The notes beneath the pieces are model-generated. The model had not been told where the DNA came from and ran no database searches. It saw nothing but the letters and a program-made list of their open reading frames with translations. Positions 60,168 to 64,000 of a stretch of DNA of 64,000 nt are shown piece after piece; the stretch's first letter is position 1, and each line of letters begins with the position of its first letter. The position numbers and the translations under genes were made by a program. Source of the stretch: Rhinopithecus roxellana (taxonomy: Eukaryota > Chordata > Mammalia > Primates > Cercopithecidae); contig NC_044558.1 of the NCBI RefSeq assembly GCF_007565055.1, positions 125,662,235 to 125,726,234 on the forward strand, read 5' to 3'.

Positions 60168-60883
60168 GTAAGTTATTCATAAATAGATGGCTCAATATTT
60201 AACTGATAAATATACATTTTAATGTTTTCATAGTCATTTAATCATATTAAAATTTCTTTAATTGGGTTTTATTAAGATAGAAAAGTTACCAAATGTTAAT
60301 GTATGTTAAATATAGTCATTTATTCCCTAATGGACATTGAAACATTTGTGTATATCAAGGATTTGCATATTATTGAAGAGTAATAGCCTATTTGTATTGA
60401 TAGAACTTAATGTGCAGAATATTTATTACTGTTTTTTCTAGTATATAAAGGAATATATATTAATCATTCAAATATTACTTTTAGTGTATTCCTATGTAAT
60501 TTGTCTAAAATATGTGTCCTTAAAGACTTGGAAATCTGTTCATAAAGTTCTTTATACAGAGAACACAGGTAGCATGTAATAAGTTAACAGTGCAATAAGT
60601 AAAAATTTAGACTCTAAAACTTACAGAATTATACTTCCTTTGGAGTATTCGGCTGGGGAAAGTGCTAATTTTCTGATAATACTTCAAAATAATGGTCAAA
60701 TAGATCATGAAACATATGACTACAAACATAGCAGTGTTATATCGGTGTATTAGTTAAGACCCTATATTTCTCAGGGTTAGTGAGGTAATACATTAAAATC
60801 CTGAAAAGGGGGAAATGTAAATAAATATGACTATGAACCCATATAATGCATATAGAAGTTTCACAATTATTCTGATATTAACA
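60168..60883. other. PIK3C2G intron
   Basis: AT-rich. It contains the second copy of the 48-bp segment at 60716-60763. No gene seen. Confidence 0.45.
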
Positions 60884-61040
60884 CAGTGTTCTCAAACTTT
60901 AAAGTGTCACCTGAGGATCTTGTTAGAAAAAGAATTCTGATTTCAGTTGGTCTGGGTGAGGCCTGAGGCTCTTCATTTCTAACAAGCATCTGCTGATATC
61001 TATGCTGCTGGTCTACAGTCCACATTTCAAGTACTGATAT
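60884..61040. mobile_element. MER5-like hAT MITE, opposite orientation to 54174
   Basis: CAGTGTTCTCAAACTTTAAA begins the hAT-type terminus. GTGTCACCTGAGGATCTTGT, TTCATTTCTAACAAGCATC and GATATCTATGCTGCTGGTCT follow MER5A-type order. The right terminus is decayed. Confidence 0.75.
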
Positions 61041-61224
61041 ATTAGAAGTCAAGAATAATGACTTAAGAACTTAGACTCTCCAAAAATTATCCTCTTTTCC
61101 AGAACAGTACATGGTATAAAAACTAGATCTAATCAACAAATTAATAAAGATGTTTATAACTTATAACATTGCAAAATTAAGAAAGATAATTTTCCTAGCA
61201 AATCAAAATTTCCTTTTTCATTTA

Positions 61225-62660
61225 TCAATGATCACCACTATGCTTCTGCCTCTTCTGCTCCCCCAATGACCCTTTCTCACACTCTCATACCAGTCAGTCC
61301 AACCTCCTCAACCTCAGTTTCCCTTATCTACACATACTTTTCCTGTCACTTCTATGCCTACTCTGTCTCATGTCCCTGTTCTTGAAACTTCCATACAGTG
61401 CTTATTATGCCACAACAAACAAACAAGTAGATTAGAGGCATGGGCTTATCTGGTTGCACTGGAACCTCCTAATGCTCAAGGGGTACAAGTGCTTTGATAT
61501 GCGCCACTCAGTCTTAGCTTTTTAAAAGAATTCAAGGATGCTTGTACTCAGTATGGTCCTATTTCTCCATATGTTAAGATGGTATTACAGACTGTACTGA
61601 GGTCATTTTGCTTCCTTTAGACTGGGACAAGTCTAAAGGCTGTTTGGCAAAAGCTGTTCTAACTCCATCTCAGCATTTACAGTTCCATACCTGGTGGTCA
61701 GAGGAGGCCCGTCTGCAGGTTCAGCTAAATCAGACTGATGTCATTCTAATTACTCAGGCTCAGCTCACATGCTCTGATAATTACTCTGATACTCCTGCCC
61801 AATTAGGTTTTGATGCTCTTGCCACGGAACAAGTAACAAAGGTGTGTATGAGAGCTTGGGATAAATTAGGCACCCAGGTCAAGCTCCTGTGTCTTTTACT
61901 ACTGTTAAACAGGGTCACAATGAATTGTGTCCTGATTTTGTGGCTAAATTACAAGATGCTGTTCAAAAATCTGTCTCTGATGAGCATGCTCAGGGTATTC
62001 TCCTTCATATGTTAACTTTTGAGAATGAGAACCATGAGTGTAAAACAGCCATGCGTTCCATCCAACGACAAAATGTACCTGATCATGAGGTGCTGCCTGC
62101 ATATATTAAAGCTTGTGAAGGCATTGGATAGGAGACCCACAAAGCGATTATGTGGCACGGGCCATGAAGAACGGCAATCAGACTGACTCGACTGATTCTT
62201 TTCTTAGAGCCTCCTTTAATTGCAGTCAACTTGGTCATACTCAAAAAAATTGCACTGTTAAAAACTTAAAAGCGGACTAGCCGGCTCAAAAACACAGCCA
62301 AATGCTCCTGTTACTGTTTGCCCGCGTTGTCATAAAGGTAAACTTTGGGCAAGTACTTGCTGCTGTAAGTATGATATAGATGGAAATCCCTTGCCACAGA
62401 GCCAAGGAAACAGGAAGCGGGGCCAGTTCCAGGCCCCAGTATCAAATGGGACACCTCAGACTCAGACCAATGTTGAGTTTCCGCTTCAAGCTGCCCCAAC
62501 GCAGCCCCCAGCACAAACAAATTTACCTACAGCCAACACAGACAGGTCCCAGCCTCCTCTTCTATCTCAGTACAATGCTTGTCTACCTCCACAGTGAGGG
62601 GTGGGGCGGTCCATCTCTGTAGTACCATTCCTCTAAATTTTCTGCCTAATTCTTTGCCTT
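61225..62660 (+). pseudogene. Broken gag-pro fragment of a class II (betaretrovirus-like, HML) endogenous retrovirus
   Basis: Frames at 61435-61600, 61608-61890 and 61889-62131 together follow a betaretroviral capsid, including a YGPISPYVKM block, a tryptophan-pair block (TWWSEEARLQ), DFVAKLQDAVQKS and YIKACEGIG. The reading frame shifts near 61870-61890, with stops near 61493, at about 61618 and after ACEGIG. Downstream, both nucleocapsid zinc knuckles are damaged: the first has Ser for its first Cys (SFNCSQLGH), and the second has Leu where His is expected (CPRCHKGKLWASTC). A short stretch after 62590 (RGGAVHLCSTIP) resembles the start of the dUTPase in pro. No LTR, pol or env is seen. It cannot make functional protein. 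Confidence 0.85.
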
Positions 62661-63469
62661 TAAATATAACTACTATTTTTGCAACTTATTTAACATTTAT
62701 TTTAATTTAGTATCATAAAACCTTTTCTCTCGTTTAAAATATCCCATGACTCACTCATTCTTATTCTCCCTTTCATTTTCTCGCTCTCTCTCACTTTCTT
62801 ACTCTCACTCTCCCTGTCTGATTTTAAATAATACACTATATAATGAACACAGAGCAAATGAAAGAATCAGAACAGAAACTATCAATTTTGTCATAGGTTC
62901 ATGGAAGCTTAATACAAAATTGTTAGCAGTATGAGAAATAATAGAAAAAAAGAGATCATCTGTTTCATTAAAAAAATATTAAAAATTTTAATCATGTTCC
63001 TGTTCTTCAACTCCCGATTTCATTACCATGGAGAAAGGAGTCCATACTCTTATGCAATAGCTTGATCCCAGTCAGTTTTTCCAGTGGGCTCAAGGACAAG
63101 AACTATATCTTTTCTTTCCCATTGAATGTAGCACAAATATGAGGTCCTAGAAAATGAAACTACTATTTCCTAGACTGTCCCTGCATCTCTCTTTTTTACA
63201 GAGTAACAATTGCACCTTCACCTATACTTGTAACCATCTCACATGAGTTTTTTCTTCATAAATACATTGATAATACGTGAAGTATAATGCTTCTTCATAA
63301 TTTTATCTCTTATTATTCTCTAGCCAAATATTTACTAGGAGTGCAGGTATTTGTTTCTCCATCCTAACCAAAAAACCACTCCTGTGATTTTCTTTTTTCT
63401 CTACAGCTGTGGTTTCTTTTTATGACTTATTTTCTTATTGATACACTGTAAATATCCATGAGGTACATG
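62661..63469. other. PIK3C2G intron, AT-rich
   Basis: A TCTC-rich patch lies at about 62769-62815. Nothing else is recognised. No retroviral LTR is found here. Confidence 0.45.
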
Positions 63470-64000
63470 TGATATTTGAATATCTACATAGAATGTATAA
63501 TGATCAAGTCAAGATATTTAGAATATCCACCACCTCGAACATTTATCATTTCTTTGTAGAAGGGGGTCACTCATATGTGGGAACTAAAAATGGTTATCTC
63601 ATGGAGTTAGAGTGTAGAATTATAGTTATGAGGCTGGAAAGGGTGTGGGATGGGGTGAGGATGAAGAGAGGAGGGTTAATACATGTAAACATATAGTTAG
63701 ATAGAATGAATGAATTCCAGTATTTGGGAGCACAGTAGTTTGACTACAGTTAACAACAATTATTGTATATTCAAAAAAGCTAGAAGAGAAGATGTTGGCT
63801 TGTTTTACTTAACATAATGGCCTCTAGTTCCATCCATGTTGCTGCAATTGACAGCTTTCTTTTTTAAATAATTGAAGAGTATTCCATTGTGTATATATAC
63901 CACATTTTCTTTATTCATTCATTGATGAATACTTAGGTTAATTCCATATCTTGTCTAATGTGAATCGTATTTCAACAAACATGGAGGTGCAGGTATTCCT
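63470..64000 (-). mobile_element. L1 3' region with an internal inversion
   Basis: Positions 63470-63557 and 63794-64000 are antisense L1 (landmarks GATATTTGAATATCTACATA and AACATTTATCATTTCTTTGT, then CTAGTTCCATCCATGTTGCT, CATTGTGTATATATACCACA). Between them, 63558-63793 is L1 3' UTR in sense orientation (TATGTGGGAACTAAAAATGG, ACAGTAGTTTGACTACAGTT, GCTAGAAGAGAAGAT). Reversing the middle part would restore the usual L1 order. The element runs off the right edge. Confidence 0.85.

Noticed and set aside
58628..64000. Next known PIK3C2G exon after the fourth coding exon
   Set aside because: I looked for a continuation beginning with the end of an Asn codon and then Asp-His-Cys-Leu-Gly and found none, so it is probably to the right of the window.

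Overview
The window is primate nuclear DNA, most likely from an Old World monkey. Alu and L1 copies occur throughout, and several Alus (4301, 13885 and 21650) are AluY-type. Those at 4301 and 21650 carry a diagnostic set (ctcaagcctg, gagacggg, aaaaaactagccgg, gagatccgg) that I associate with cercopithecid AluYRa copies. The only confident host gene is PIK3C2G on the + strand, the class II phosphoinositide 3-kinase gamma catalytic subunit. As I recall the human protein, its first coding exon here differs at several positions, which also argues against human. There is no bacterial, plasmid or phage content.

Layout. 1-4760: an antisense L1 that runs off the left edge, interrupted by two Alus, a second L1 3' fragment and a class II endogenous retrovirus LTR fragment. 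4760-12970: AT-rich DNA holding a degraded hAT DNA transposon (6689-8059), a microsatellite and two copies of a 310-bp segment 1.6 kb apart. 12970-13553: an antisense ERV1-like solo LTR. 13885-46600: AT-rich non-coding DNA with eight further Alus, old L1, MIR and L2 pieces, a 390-bp purine tract with a 24-bp minisatellite, and several short tandem repeats. This part is upstream of, or within, the first intron of PIK3C2G, whose non-coding first exon I could not find.

46608-58627 holds four coding exons of PIK3C2G: 46608-47362 (with the ATG at 46685), 51459-51541, 55456-55613 and 58513-58627. They join in consistent phases (0, 2, 1, 2) and give residues 1-344 plus two bases of codon 345. They encode the long, probably disordered N-terminus and the start of the Ras-binding domain. 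The C2, helical, kinase, PX and second C2 domains must lie to the right of the window.

Introns hold an old L1 (48350-51340), a pair of Alus, MER5-like and MIR pieces, a broken class II retroviral gag-pro fragment (61225-62660), and an L1 3' end with an internal inversion (63470-64000). A phase-matched open segment with good splice sites at 59970-60167 is a possible extra cassette exon. I found no undescribed biological system. The most useful leads are the candidate exon, the inverted L1 segment and the old local duplications.
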